Shown here piece after piece: positions 35,971-46,199 of a DNA stretch of 64,000 nt. The notes beneath the pieces were generated by a model, which was given only the letters and a program-made list of their open reading frames with translations, searched no databases and was not told where the DNA came from. Both the position numbers and the translations under genes were made by a program. Source of the DNA: Acidobacteriota bacterium. Lineage in GTDB: Bacteria > Acidobacteriota > Blastocatellia > Pyrinomonadales > Pyrinomonadaceae. Position 1 is the stretch's first letter; the number at the start of each line of letters is the position of its first letter. The stretch lies in contig JAIVJV010000008.1 in the NCBI GenBank assembly GCA_020199835.1, positions 62,001-126,000 of the forward strand, read 5' to 3'.

Positions 35971-36659
35971 TTGGACCAGGTGAGTGGATGCTTACAGGAC
36001 TTCTCGAACTTGATGGTGTGGTAATGGCGGGCTGTCGGGTCTTGCTGCTCTCCGGCGACATGACGCGTCTACTGGAAAGCACTACGACCGATGCCCACGG
36101 CGTTTTCCGTTTCGCTGTAAGTGAGACCGGACAGTCGCGCGTTGTAGTACTTGCAAAGATTTCGCACCCGGTGTTATCGATCTCGTATCGCACTATTGAA
36201 CCCGCAATTCACGGTTTCGGCCCACATCGAATCAGCCTCGATTCAACGACTGAACTGTTTGGTTCAATACGTGGCCACGTCGTATCGGACGAGCCGGGGC
36301 CTCCATACGTGTTGGTCCATATCGATCCCGTGCGTCTGATCGGTATTCCTGAACCACTGGAAAAATTCTTCAGGACTGTTGACGCAAACGTCGTTGAGTC
36401 CTGGTTCTCTCAAGTTCGTCTGGACGGCGACAGGTTCGCGATTCGTGTGCAGAACGGTACCTATCGCATCGACGCGCAATATTTCAGCAAACGGGAATCG
36501 CAGTTGGATGAACATGCCCGCAACTATTCCCTCAGACAAGCTACGGCTGACGGCGAGGAAACGATCCATTTCGAAGCCCCTTTTGCCAGTTTCACCCTGA
36601 ACGTTGAACGCGATCGAGAGGTCGAGATGAAGATCGGCGCGATCCACACCGATAACTAG
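35967..36659 (+). CDS. Ig-like accessory protein between cargo genes
   Basis: 230 residues from GTG 35967, overlapping the previous stop (GTGA); an ATG at 35988 is the alternative. The first ~75 residues (GLLELDGVVMAGCRVLLL, STTTDAHGVFRFAVSE) look like a carboxypeptidase-regulatory Ig-like domain, echoing the gene at 11595. The remainder (IRGHVVSDEPGPPYVLVHIDP, FRTVDANVVESWFSQVRLDGDRFAIRVQNGTYRIDAQYF) is a second beta-rich module. It may be an adaptor that mates cargo with the particle, which is inferred from location only. Confidence 0.55.
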   Translation: MIGPGEWMLTGLLELDGVVMAGCRVLLLSGDMTRLLESTTTDAHGVFRFAVSETGQSRVVVLAKISHPVLSISYRTIEPAIHGFGPHRISLDSTTELFGSIRGHVVSDEPGPPYVLVHIDPVRLIGIPEPLEKFFRTVDANVVESWFSQVRLDGDRFAIRVQNGTYRIDAQYFSKRESQLDEHARNYSLRQATADGEETIHFEAPFASFTLNVERDREVEMKIGAIHTDN

Positions 36660-36682
36660 AAGATGCCGTTGAGTTCAGAATC

Positions 36683-39600
36683 ATGGGCGGCAATGCAGAA
36701 GTCACAAAGAACACCGAACAGTTGGACGCACGTCGCCGAGATGAGGACAGTTCATCACCAACGTCCGGATATGATGGCGGCGCCGGCTCAACGCTTGCCG
36801 GCTTTAGCGCAGCTTTTGGTGAATCGCCGAATAACGGAGCAAAGCTTGTCGGCAATCAAGCACTCTCCCTGCCAGTCAATAGCAACGTTCGAGGAACTGC
36901 ATTAAGACAGGTCCAACGAAGTTATGGAAATCAGTTTGTCCAACGCGCCCTAATACAACGTAAGGCAACCGCCGGAACCGTTCAACGACAATGCGCGTGC
37001 GGTGGATCCTGTGCGGCTTGCCGCGCATCGAGTAATACCCCTGGGCCTTCGATTCAGTCAAAAACTTCCGATGCGACAGACACTCCTTCACGCGTTGACG
37101 AAGCAGTAATCCCACCAGGCTACGGCCAACCTTTGGATCAAAAAACCGAAGGCTTTATGGAGAGTCGGTTACGTCACGATTTCGGCGATGTAAGAGTGCA
37201 TACCGACGAAGGCGCGGCAAGATCTGCTCAGTCTCTCAATGCGAACGCTTTTACACGAGGGCGTGACATCTACTTCGGCCCAGGCAAGTACGCCCCACAA
37301 ACCCGTGAAGGTCAAAATCTGTTGGCGCACGAATTGACACATACGGTCCAACAGAGCCAGGCCGCAACGCCAACTCAAACCTCAACGAATGAAATTGCAG
37401 TTGGCCATCCTAATGATCCTCTGGAACACGAAGCAGACCAGGTAGCGAACGGCATTCATTCTGGAAGCGCGCCTCACATGAGTTCACAATCGGCCGTTTC
37501 GGTTCAACGACAACCGGACGCCGGCCCGTCTGCTAACCCGGATGCCGGCGCAACTAATCTAGCGCAAGGACCCTCCACGCAGTCGCCGGTAGCCGCTCTT
37601 CGGGATGCGATGGCAGAACCGGATCCGATCGCCGGTATCGGCAACTGGCCCAAGGCGTACGGGATTCTCGATCCGCTCAGCATGCGCGACATGCTTGTGA
37701 CGATCAATGCCCTCAATGCCAGTGAACGAGAACTACTTTTCTGGAATAAAGGTTCGGCTGTCAACTTCAACAGCGCGCGCATCATGGCCGCATTTGACGC
37801 CGTACGCCAGGCCTATGATCCCGGCGTTGACGAATACACTCTGAACACGAATGCCTGGAAGGATCTCGCCGCTGACGATCAGGCCGCAATCGACGCTTTC
37901 GTAATCTCGATCAAGTTCCCGGCGCGTGAGGCCGCCGCGCTAAAACAAGCCGGCCGTTTCAAGCCAACCGGGACAACTCACCAGGACGTTGTTCAGCAGA
38001 TGGACTTGATCCAGCGCAACCTCGCCAGCGCACAAGCTGATGCCGCATTGATTCAAATCGAAGCCAGGTTTGACGTCATCAAATACGGAGTCGATCAGCG
38101 TCAGCAAAGATTCCGCACAACACAGAACAGGGACGAGATTCCTAAATGGAGTGTGCAAGTTGCAGGGCAACTCGACATCGTGAGGCGCTCAGCCCTCGCT
38201 ATTACGTTCGTCCGGCAACGGCTAGAGGCAACTGCAAAGGCCGTAAAGGGTGAGGTGCCGGATTACATACGGAAACCCCTCACCACAATGGCCCAGGCTT
38301 ACATCGCCGCGATTTATTCGTCCGACCTGATAGAGGCGGGCTATCAAAAACTCGCATTTGCGGATGATCTGGCGAGTAATCTCGAAATCGCCATCATGGA
38401 AGCGATGCTCGAGGCTGCCGACGCACTCTTCAAAGAGGCGAAAGCGGCCACAAAAGGCCGCACCGATCTCATCGGACTCTTCCAGACTCAATATAAGGAG
38501 GACCTCAAAAAAGCTCGCGAGCTAGTCAAGACTGATCCTGCTAAAGCCGTCGAAGAGATGAAGCACATGCAGGAACATGTGAATGAATTGTTCGAGATGG
38601 CGACTGTCGTTCATGCGCGTGCCCAATTCGACGGGCTGATCGACAGCATGCAGCAGATGATGATGAAGTGCGCGAATAAGCACTTCATCAGGGACTCTGA
38701 AGAGCTGCTCAAGCTAAAGACACAACTCATACCGTACCGCGATCATTGGATGGCGCTTGAGCGAGCATTTTTCCCTCCCAGCAAAACCGCAAAGGATGCC
38801 GCATGGGCGGTTGTGAAAGGTGAAAGTCAAGCTCTCACTGATCTGCTTACAAAAATCAATGAAGTGATGGAGCGGATTCAAAGGAAATTCGAGCGGGAAG
38901 CGTTCGTGTTCCGCATTTTTATTCTCGTGATTATCGGAATCCTCACTATGGGCGTGGGTCTTGCCCTTACAGGCCTTGCCGCTGCCTGGGAGCTGGGAAC
39001 CGTAGCCACTTTCCTGCTTGTTACCGGAGGCGAGGCATTTTTCTTCACGGCGGCCACCACCCTTCTCCTGGAAAAGGATCCCAGCCTCGGGAAATTTGTG
39101 GAGCAATTCCTGATCAACTGGGCCACTTTCGGCGCGATGCGTGGTCTATCCTCCCTGTATCGCGGCGTCTTTGGTGTTTCGAAGAGCATCCCGGGTATCG
39201 CCGCCGAAGCGATCTTCATGCTGGGTTCGGGAGCGATCGTTTCTCTCGCCATTGCCGATGCGGAGAAACGCAGACGGACTGGACAAGGGCTCACCATGTC
39301 AGAGGCGGCGGAGATCGTTGCCGAAGGTGTGATCGTGGGCGCGATCACAATGGTCGGAGCTCGAGTTGGAAAACCCCTGCTACCCGAGATCGAAGCCGCA
39401 GGGTTCAAAGCAGGACAGCGACTAAAAGCGATCAACTTCACGCGACGTGGACTTGCGCAACGCATCTCAGCGATCGTTGGAAAACCGGCAACTGACGTCA
39501 CCGCCACTACGACGACACCTGCTAAACCTGGTGAGCCCGCGCCGACTGAAGTACATACGCCAAAGAGCATGGAGCAGGCACAGAAGGTGCTCCAGGAAGA

Positions 39601-41011
39601 CGCTGCTCTGATTAAAGAGGAACAAGCCGTACTCCAAGAGCTGGATCTTGAAGCAAGCCGCAACCCCACGTCGCCCGAGGCGCAAAAGATCAAAACAGAG
39701 CTGGCCACGAAGGTGGAGGAAGCGCAAAAGAACGAGGCATTGCAGGTCGCAACCGTACTCGAGCCTGCAGGGCCTAATGAGGTGCTCTGCGAACAAGGCC
39801 GTCTGGACCAGGTGGAGGCTTTCCATCGAAAGAACGATAAGGTCACCGTCGCTCCCGGCGTAGATGAGAATGGCGCGCGCAAGATCACGATTACGCCAAA
39901 GGATCCAGCCGACGGTGAACCTTTTTCCATCACTGAAAAAACCACGACTGGCGCCGAACCGATCATCACTAAAGCGCCGGAACCGATCGCCCCGGATCAA
40001 CCCGCGCCTACGGAGTCGCCGTTCAAACCAATCTCCGAGTTGCTCACTGACGACGGAACTGCTTTCAAAGATCCGACGCTCAATGAGGGCTATCAGAAAT
40101 ACAAGGCGAAGAAAGCGAGAGAAAAGAAGGTTGGAAAGAGCGCTGAAGAGTGGGCGCGAAGTCAAACGTCGAGTCATTATCGAAAACCCTTAGAAACGCA
40201 GCTCGGCGCCGATTTCTTTAAGCAGGGCAAAGCAAAAATCAATATTCGTGACAAGCCTCGGCCACGTGAGTACACACCCGATCGCTATCTGGCGGACGAA
40301 GCTGCGGTCCGTCCGCATATCCGCAAAGTTCTTAGTGCCGCGGGCATTGATCCGGCACAAGGAATTCCGGGCGGTGAAATGACTGTCTCTGCGTTCAATG
40401 GCGCAAAAGGCGTGGCTACCGAGATCCTGGCCCGCGATATACAGGCGGACGTTCTCGCCGAGGTCCGAAAAACTCACCCGAATGCAGTCGTTATTCGCGG
40501 TTTGCGAATGCAAATAATGAAAGGAGGACAACCGGGGCAGGCCAAGCAGTTTACAGATGCGGTGATTGGTTATTTCCAGGGAAACGATTTGGTGCTGGTC
40601 GGCCGTTTCGAAGTGAAGAGCGGACCAACAGGAGGTCAGGAGGCTACGGTTCAGTTCTTCGAATGGGTAGAAAGAAGAATCGAGCCGGGAAGTCTGGTGG
40701 TTCTTCCTGACGGGAGGAAAGTGGCGTATGGACCAACAGCGCAACAACGTGCGGAAGGCGTAGGAACCGTCTCCGGTCTTATTAATGCGAAGACGTACAT
40801 CATAGCGCCGGAGGGAGCCGAGCATCTCGGCCGCGGCTCAGAAATGCAGACCGTAACGACGCATGAACGAGTTCCTCTCAAGGTTACTGCTGAACAGATT
40901 GAGTACGTGACCAGACTTCTGCTTGAGCCATACATCACGGCAAAGACGCCGGTCACGCCTGTAACTCCTCCGGTACAACCTGCGCCCGCCGTGACGCCGA
41001 CACCGCCGTAG
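36683..41011 (+). CDS. Large DUF4157 cargo protein with C-terminal PD-(D/E)XK-like nuclease signature
   Basis: 1442 residues. N-terminus: QRSYGNQFVQRA (~79-90), a Cys4 motif CACGGSCAAC (104-113), then DUF4157 (~148-224: QPLDQKTEGFMESRLRHDF, VRVHTDEGAARSA, HELTH at 216-220). A long helical middle (~280-740) precedes a hydrophobic segment (~743-905: FRIFILVIIGILTMGVGLALTGLAAA, AIFMLGSGAIVSLAIAD) suited to membrane insertion. After a charged linker, the C-terminal ~210 residues contain GVATEILARD, QFTDAVIGYF (~1290), VGRFEVKSG (~1308-1312) and GGQEATVQ. This is the E...D...ExK...Q arrangement of PD-(D/E)XK nucleases. It is probably an injected toxin with nuclease activity. The nuclease call is pattern-based. 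Confidence 0.8.
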   Translation: MGGNAEVTKNTEQLDARRRDEDSSSPTSGYDGGAGSTLAGFSAAFGESPNNGAKLVGNQALSLPVNSNVRGTALRQVQRSYGNQFVQRALIQRKATAGTVQRQCACGGSCAACRASSNTPGPSIQSKTSDATDTPSRVDEAVIPPGYGQPLDQKTEGFMESRLRHDFGDVRVHTDEGAARSAQSLNANAFTRGRDIYFGPGKYAPQTREGQNLLAHELTHTVQQSQAATPTQTSTNEIAVGHPNDPLEHEADQVANGIHSGSAPHMSSQSAVSVQRQPDAGPSANPDAGATNLAQGPSTQSPVAALRDAMAEPDPIAGIGNWPKAYGILDPLSMRDMLVTINALNASERELLFWNKGSAVNFNSARIMAAFDAVRQAYDPGVDEYTLNTNAWKDLAADDQAAIDAFVISIKFPAREAAALKQAGRFKPTGTTHQDVVQQMDLIQRNLASAQADAALIQIEARFDVIKYGVDQRQQRFRTTQNRDEIPKWSVQVAGQLDIVRRSALAITFVRQRLEATAKAVKGEVPDYIRKPLTTMAQAYIAAIYSSDLIEAGYQKLAFADDLASNLEIAIMEAMLEAADALFKEAKAATKGRTDLIGLFQTQYKEDLKKARELVKTDPAKAVEEMKHMQEHVNELFEMATVVHARAQFDGLIDSMQQMMMKCANKHFIRDSEELLKLKTQLIPYRDHWMALERAFFPPSKTAKDAAWAVVKGESQALTDLLTKINEVMERIQRKFEREAFVFRIFILVIIGILTMGVGLALTGLAAAWELGTVATFLLVTGGEAFFFTAATTLLLEKDPSLGKFVEQFLINWATFGAMRGLSSLYRGVFGVSKSIPGIAAEAIFMLGSGAIVSLAIADAEKRRRTGQGLTMSEAAEIVAEGVIVGAITMVGARVGKPLLPEIEAAGFKAGQRLKAINFTRRGLAQRISAIVGKPATDVTATTTTPAKPGEPAPTEVHTPKSMEQAQKVLQEDAALIKEEQAVLQELDLEASRNPTSPEAQKIKTELATKVEEAQKNEALQVATVLEPAGPNEVLCEQGRLDQVEAFHRKNDKVTVAPGVDENGARKITITPKDPADGEPFSITEKTTTGAEPIITKAPEPIAPDQPAPTESPFKPISELLTDDGTAFKDPTLNEGYQKYKAKKAREKKVGKSAEEWARSQTSSHYRKPLETQLGADFFKQGKAKINIRDKPRPREYTPDRYLADEAAVRPHIRKVLSAAGIDPAQGIPGGEMTVSAFNGAKGVATEILARDIQADVLAEVRKTHPNAVVIRGLRMQIMKGGQPGQAKQFTDAVIGYFQGNDLVLVGRFEVKSGPTGGQEATVQFFEWVERRIEPGSLVVLPDGRKVAYGPTAQQRAEGVGTVSGLINAKTYIIAPEGAEHLGRGSEMQTVTTHERVPLKVTAEQIEYVTRLLLEPYITAKTPVTPVTPPVQPAPAVTPTPP

Positions 41012-41043
41012 AAGAATTCGAGAACTAAAAATTGGACCTTGGG

Positions 41044-44000
41044 ATGACGCCGACGACCGATCAAATCAACGCTGTCGAACAGCACGAAACTCGCGCGAAA
41101 AACGTTGAGAGCGTCTCAACGCCTGGTTCAGCGGGTATGGGTGCGTTACTCGGCGGTACTTTCGGAGGTGCTCTCGGCAGTCCGCCGAGTGACGGTGGCA
41201 AACTGTTGTCTGACCGCACGATATCGCTATCAAGCAATGCGGCAGTGCGAAGCGCTGTTTTCCGACAAGCACAGCGCAGTCAAGGAAATCACTTTGTTCA
41301 GCGCGCAATATCAAGAGCAATCGAGCAAAAGGCGCCGGCCGAAGCAGACGCTGTTAACGCACAGGCGGATGTGATTCCCACCGGTGGCGGCGAGCCACTC
41401 GCTGAACAGCCACGCGAGTTTATGGAATCCCGTTTTGGACACGATTTTGCAGACGTACGCATTCATACCGATGGCGGCGCTGCAACGGCGGCTGAAGCGC
41501 TAAATGCTAACGCCTTCACTTCCGGCCGGGACATCTACTTTGGTCAGGGCAAATATCAGCCCGAATCAAAAGACGGGCAGCGACTGCTCGCGCACGAACT
41601 TACGCACACCATCCAACAAACCAATGGACCATCGTCCGCCACGCCGGCTTCAGCTTCCGGGGAACTAACGGTCAGCTCGCCGGAAGACGCACTGGAAAAA
41701 GAATCTGAGCAAGCCGCGGACGCGGTCATGAGTGACAGGACGCCGACCGTTCCTCGCAATGTCGGTGCTGCGCCCGTGCAAAGGAGCACCCTCGTCCAAA
41801 GAGATGCGCGCAACGTGTTTGCCGGCAAGAGTTACGACCTGAAAACCAACAAAGGCGTTCTCCAAATGGCGCAAGACTGGCAAGTCCAGCTCTGGGAAGA
41901 CTGGAGTAGTTTCCCGGTAAACTCCAAAGAGAGAAACAAGGCGGGCCGCGCCATGGCGATCTACATGGAGCATTACCTGCCACGCTTCGAAGAAGCTGCC
42001 AGGCAAGGAGCCGCTCCGGGTTTTCTCACCCAACAGGTCATGGCGGCTGTTAACGATTCGATTGCCGGTGGCGAGACCGAGGCCACCTCCAAAAAATACA
42101 TCGACGTGCGCTCGTATCGAACCTGGTTTCCCGAACATTACGCTGCCGAATACTTCGACGAGGCCAACAGGTTGCGGCAGGAAGGCAGAGCGGATTTCGC
42201 TTACTTCGAGAAAGCGAAGCTTGATTACCTTTATGAGCGCGAAAAATATACGAGCTTTGCCGCGGTTCAGTATGTAGACCACTTCGCCGCCGACATGCTT
42301 GATGAGCAGGGACTGAAAATTCTTGCGGGTCAGTGGCCGGACTTGCCGTTCCGGGAGCACAGGCTATTTATTCGGCTCGACGCCATGGACAAGGCGGAGG
42401 TGATTGCCAAACAGGAGTGGTTTGAAGCCATCGGAAAGATGGACGCCAAGTTAGTCAAGAGCGGACAGCGTGAGAAGCGGTATGCAGAAATCGTACAAAA
42501 GTTGGCCCAGTTCGTAAAACTGAAGCAGGGATTGCTGACGGGGACCACACCGCCCGAACAGGCGAGGTGGATCGACGGCCGGATAGAAGATCTGGTTACG
42601 GAGTTGCGCGAAGAATTTGGCGTGCTGCTGGATCGAGCCAGGTTGTTCGAGTTTGTCACGGCTGGAGCAGATCTAAGAAAAGTCACCGGACGCATCGAGG
42701 TATCACCCGAAGGAAAACTGTATCTCGGCAAGCGACTCACTTTCCGCGCGCAGCTCGACTATCTTCCCCCCGGTCGCCAGGCGCGACTCGCATGGCGCTG
42801 GGTGACAGGCGGTCGTGAAGCGAAGTTTCTCATGGAAAAACCAGCGCACGTAGTGGGCAAGGCGCCATTAGCCGAGCCTCTCGAGCTGGTCCCACCTTTC
42901 TGGGTAACAGGCCCGTACAAATATGAGATTGGCCGTCACGGCGGAATGGAGGTCGCCGCGTACGTTTATCTCGGCGAAGACGATCAGCCGGCCACGCGCC
43001 TGAGCTCGGGTTGGTTGGCAATGCCGGAGGAAGTTCCGGCGAAAATCGAAGTCACCGGTGCTCCCAAAGAGGCCGTTCGAGGCGCACCCGTTCAATTCGG
43101 TATGGGTCCATGGATTCCGGAGTCGAGCAACTACAAGGCGCAGTGGTTTGTTGACGGCAAGCATATAAACGATTTCTGGGTTTTCAAATACTCCTTCCAG
43201 ACAGCCGGTCCACACGAAGTAGCGGTAAAACTTCGGCGATACGATACAGATTTCTTTGGCGACACGGATTACGGAATTTTTTCGGAGTCTCTGCCCGTCA
43301 AGATAAACGTTATCGAGCCAACGCAGTATGGAGAGTCAGTGTTGGCGAAGTTAGACAACCCACTCGTCGAGGGTCTTTCAGACAAAAGCCTCACCGATGT
43401 GGCGAAGTCAACGGAATCGAGTATTCACGCGCTCGAACGCAAAGCTGCCATGGAAGAAGATGGGAGTTACTGGAAAGACCGTGTTGAGACGCAGCGGGAA
43501 CGGTTGCGAAAAATCAATGAGTATGTTCCCGACCTGGCCCAAGCTGAGAAGCTTCCTGAAGACGAACTCAATCTCGAGCAGGGACGAACATATTCCGGGC
43601 CTGTGCCGGCAGTCCTGATTCATCCCGAAAAGAACATGACCGTCCCGCTGGCGATGTACATGGTTGTCAAGCACACGACCGGTGGTTGGCAAGCTCAGTT
43701 GATCGACGCCACGGGAAAGATACTTCGCTTCACCGGCAGCGGAAGCACCACCCAGGATGCATACCTTTCCGCGTTCAAGTCCTGGAGCAGCGATAACGAA
43801 TATCCGATCGGTGGACAGGTAGTCTACCGGTTCGATCCCGTCGTCTTTCCTGGATCAGGCCAGCCCGAGCGCAGAAGTTTCTCCACGACGACCAGTTGGA
43901 AGAAAGCAAAAGACTGGTGGGACAAAGCGACCGCAGTTGCAGGACTAATCCTCGGCGGACTATTGCTCGCTGCGCCTGAAGCAACCATCACCAAAGCATT

Positions 44001-46161
44001 AGCACTTGCATTGTTAGCGGCAGTGACGGCGAGGGGCGCAATCGCTGTCGCGGAAAAACTGGAGATTGGTTATGACATAAACGACAAAGAAATCCTGCTT
44101 GAAGGAATTTCCATCGCCGCTTCAGTAACCGGTGTCGGCGGCACGCTGATGCGCACGATCGGCAGGGGTGTCGGACGCCCACTGATCACGCAGGTTGGCT
44201 CAGCCCTCATCATCACCAGCACGGCCACAGACATTGGCACTTTTGTCTACGCGACAGCCGATGCCATACGCATGTTGCGCGCTATCGACGACGATCCGAC
44301 ACTTGACGATGCGCAGAAGCAGGTCGAGATCTTGCGCGTCATGACAGGTTTGTTCGCCAACTCACTCCTCCAAATAGTCAGTAACAAAGACCTGATCAAA
44401 GGCAAGCCACGTATAAAAACCCAACTTGAATCAGGCGAAAAGATCAAACTCGATACCTCAGCTCGCGTCGACATGGAACTCGAGCTTCGCGCCACAGGCG
44501 AACATGAGACATTCCTGAAGCGAACGCAGGGAATGGACGCTGAAGCGCGCGATCGCGTTTTGGTCGAATGGGTGATCGACGCACGTGCACGCCGGGCCCT
44601 CAAGCCCACGCCGGAAAATGTTCGCCGGGTGACGGATCCGAAGTACGCCGCCGACTACGACGCCGAGATCACAGTCGCCGATCACACGTACCGCCGTATG
44701 AAGAAGAACGGCAAGTGGTGTCGGTTTACTGAACCGGTATGCGGCATCGACCTCGCAAACATCAATTCGGATGTGGATGTGATACTGACGCAGAAGACCG
44801 CAGCACCGGGTGAGCCAGATGTCATTCCTTCGTTGGAGGACGTTACAACCCATCCAGGTCCTCAATTGGCGCCCGCGACACCCGGTGGACCAGCGCGCGC
44901 GTTACCGCCCGGTATGGGAGAGCATAAAGCCGCTCGGCGGAAGGAGTATGAGGATGCCGGCGGTACTTGGCCCATCGAAAGGTGGAACGAACTCTACGAC
45001 CGACGAATGAAGGCCAGACAAGCGGAGCTTGAGCAGCAAGTAAAGGATCTTACAGCGCAAAAGGAGACGCTGGAAAAGAACCTGAACGAGTCGCTACAAA
45101 AGGCCAAGACCGCGAAAGACGAAGCAAACAGAATCGCCGGCGAAGCCCGAATCGCGAAAGGCAACGCGAAGACCCAACTCAACGCGCAAGCACAGCAGGC
45201 CAGAGCCGCCTCTGAACAAGCGGCCAAACAAGCGGACGCCACGCGCCAGCCAGTTGTTGACACTCAAATTCAGATCCAACGTTTGCAATCGCAACTCAAC
45301 GTCGATGCAGGCACCAGGTTGCCGTGCTTCGCCGCCGGAACAACGGTCTGGACACCTGATGGACCTCGACCGATTGAAGAGCTGCGCGTGAACGATGCTG
45401 TCCTGGCGTGCGATCTAAAGAATTTTTCGATAGTTGAGGCGAGAGTCGTCGAAACTTACCGAAATCAGACGACGAAGTTTTATCACGTGGCTGTTGGTGG
45501 TCAGATCATTTGCACCACGAGTCTTCACCGCTTCTGGGTGCAATCCGAACGCGAGTGGATCGACGCGCAAAATCTCACAGCGGGTATGGAGCTGTGGACC
45601 ACCGCAGGAAATCCCGCGCCGATTAACTCAATTGAAATACACGAGGCTCCGGGAGCTGCCACCTACAATTTGCAAGTCGACAAGACTCCTACCTACTTCG
45701 TTGGCCCCGGCGTGCTAGTTCACAACAACGGCGCTCCCTCTTACGGCTTCGGCAACTTAAGAATTTACCTCGGCGTGAATCCGAACTTCCCGGGGTCTGT
45801 ATATGTCGGTCAAACGGACGACATCGCGCGGCGCCAGAAGGAACACCGTGAGGAGGCCATCGAGATGCTGAAGAAACCGAATTTGACGCTTGAGCAACGC
45901 CAGTTCTGGGAATTCAAGAGAGACCTTGAACTAACGGAACGTGTATCCGGACTAAATCAGGATCAAGCTAATTATCTCGAACAGAAGAACATCACCCTGC
46001 AAAGGGATACGGCTAAGGCCGGAGCCTACGAAGAAGGAGACGAGGTTAAGCATGGGAAGACGATGAACCGAAGAGAACAGGTCAGTGCAAAGAAGATGCC
46101 GGCGCTTGAAAAGAAAATTATGGCTGACCCTAAGGTCAAAGCTGCCGGTGTTTGTCCGTAG
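41044..46161 (+). CDS. Giant DUF4157 cargo: Hint autoprocessing domain plus GIY-YIG-type nuclease (copy 1)
   Basis: 1705 residues from ATG 41044 (TTG 41032 is possible; neither has a strong ribosome site). Order: QRSQGNHFVQRA (~77-88); DUF4157 (~116-191, HELTH 184-188); helical domain; two Ig/PKD-like domains (~590-770); hydrophobic pretoxin-like segment (AVAGLILGGLLLAAPEATITKALALALLAAV, GISIAASVTGVGGTLM); HTYRRMKKNGKWCRF...CG motif; coiled coil (~1320-1420); Hint domain (~1427-1560: CFAAGTTVWTPDGPRPIEEL, TTSLHRF, ending VLVHNNG); and GIY-YIG domain (~1566-1705: LRIYLGVN, VYVGQTDDIARRQKEH, NYLEQKN, MNRREQ). Hint self-cleavage at VHN would release the nuclease. It is a close paralogue of the next gene. 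Confidence 0.85.
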   Translation: MTPTTDQINAVEQHETRAKNVESVSTPGSAGMGALLGGTFGGALGSPPSDGGKLLSDRTISLSSNAAVRSAVFRQAQRSQGNHFVQRAISRAIEQKAPAEADAVNAQADVIPTGGGEPLAEQPREFMESRFGHDFADVRIHTDGGAATAAEALNANAFTSGRDIYFGQGKYQPESKDGQRLLAHELTHTIQQTNGPSSATPASASGELTVSSPEDALEKESEQAADAVMSDRTPTVPRNVGAAPVQRSTLVQRDARNVFAGKSYDLKTNKGVLQMAQDWQVQLWEDWSSFPVNSKERNKAGRAMAIYMEHYLPRFEEAARQGAAPGFLTQQVMAAVNDSIAGGETEATSKKYIDVRSYRTWFPEHYAAEYFDEANRLRQEGRADFAYFEKAKLDYLYEREKYTSFAAVQYVDHFAADMLDEQGLKILAGQWPDLPFREHRLFIRLDAMDKAEVIAKQEWFEAIGKMDAKLVKSGQREKRYAEIVQKLAQFVKLKQGLLTGTTPPEQARWIDGRIEDLVTELREEFGVLLDRARLFEFVTAGADLRKVTGRIEVSPEGKLYLGKRLTFRAQLDYLPPGRQARLAWRWVTGGREAKFLMEKPAHVVGKAPLAEPLELVPPFWVTGPYKYEIGRHGGMEVAAYVYLGEDDQPATRLSSGWLAMPEEVPAKIEVTGAPKEAVRGAPVQFGMGPWIPESSNYKAQWFVDGKHINDFWVFKYSFQTAGPHEVAVKLRRYDTDFFGDTDYGIFSESLPVKINVIEPTQYGESVLAKLDNPLVEGLSDKSLTDVAKSTESSIHALERKAAMEEDGSYWKDRVETQRERLRKINEYVPDLAQAEKLPEDELNLEQGRTYSGPVPAVLIHPEKNMTVPLAMYMVVKHTTGGWQAQLIDATGKILRFTGSGSTTQDAYLSAFKSWSSDNEYPIGGQVVYRFDPVVFPGSGQPERRSFSTTTSWKKAKDWWDKATAVAGLILGGLLLAAPEATITKALALALLAAVTARGAIAVAEKLEIGYDINDKEILLEGISIAASVTGVGGTLMRTIGRGVGRPLITQVGSALIITSTATDIGTFVYATADAIRMLRAIDDDPTLDDAQKQVEILRVMTGLFANSLLQIVSNKDLIKGKPRIKTQLESGEKIKLDTSARVDMELELRATGEHETFLKRTQGMDAEARDRVLVEWVIDARARRALKPTPENVRRVTDPKYAADYDAEITVADHTYRRMKKNGKWCRFTEPVCGIDLANINSDVDVILTQKTAAPGEPDVIPSLEDVTTHPGPQLAPATPGGPARALPPGMGEHKAARRKEYEDAGGTWPIERWNELYDRRMKARQAELEQQVKDLTAQKETLEKNLNESLQKAKTAKDEANRIAGEARIAKGNAKTQLNAQAQQARAASEQAAKQADATRQPVVDTQIQIQRLQSQLNVDAGTRLPCFAAGTTVWTPDGPRPIEELRVNDAVLACDLKNFSIVEARVVETYRNQTTKFYHVAVGGQIICTTSLHRFWVQSEREWIDAQNLTAGMELWTTAGNPAPINSIEIHEAPGAATYNLQVDKTPTYFVGPGVLVHNNGAPSYGFGNLRIYLGVNPNFPGSVYVGQTDDIARRQKEHREEAIEMLKKPNLTLEQRQFWEFKRDLELTERVSGLNQDQANYLEQKNITLQRDTAKAGAYEEGDEVKHGKTMNRREQVSAKKMPALEKKIMADPKVKAAGVCP

Positions 46162-46199
46162 CTCGAGAACGTTGGTGGTCCAAAGGGACGTATCCGGGA

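Noticed and set aside
46152..46199. TTG start for the second giant cargo, overlapping the previous stop
   Set aside because: The added 16 residues are not protein-like compared with the other cargo N-termini and no ribosome site is present; kept only as an alternative.
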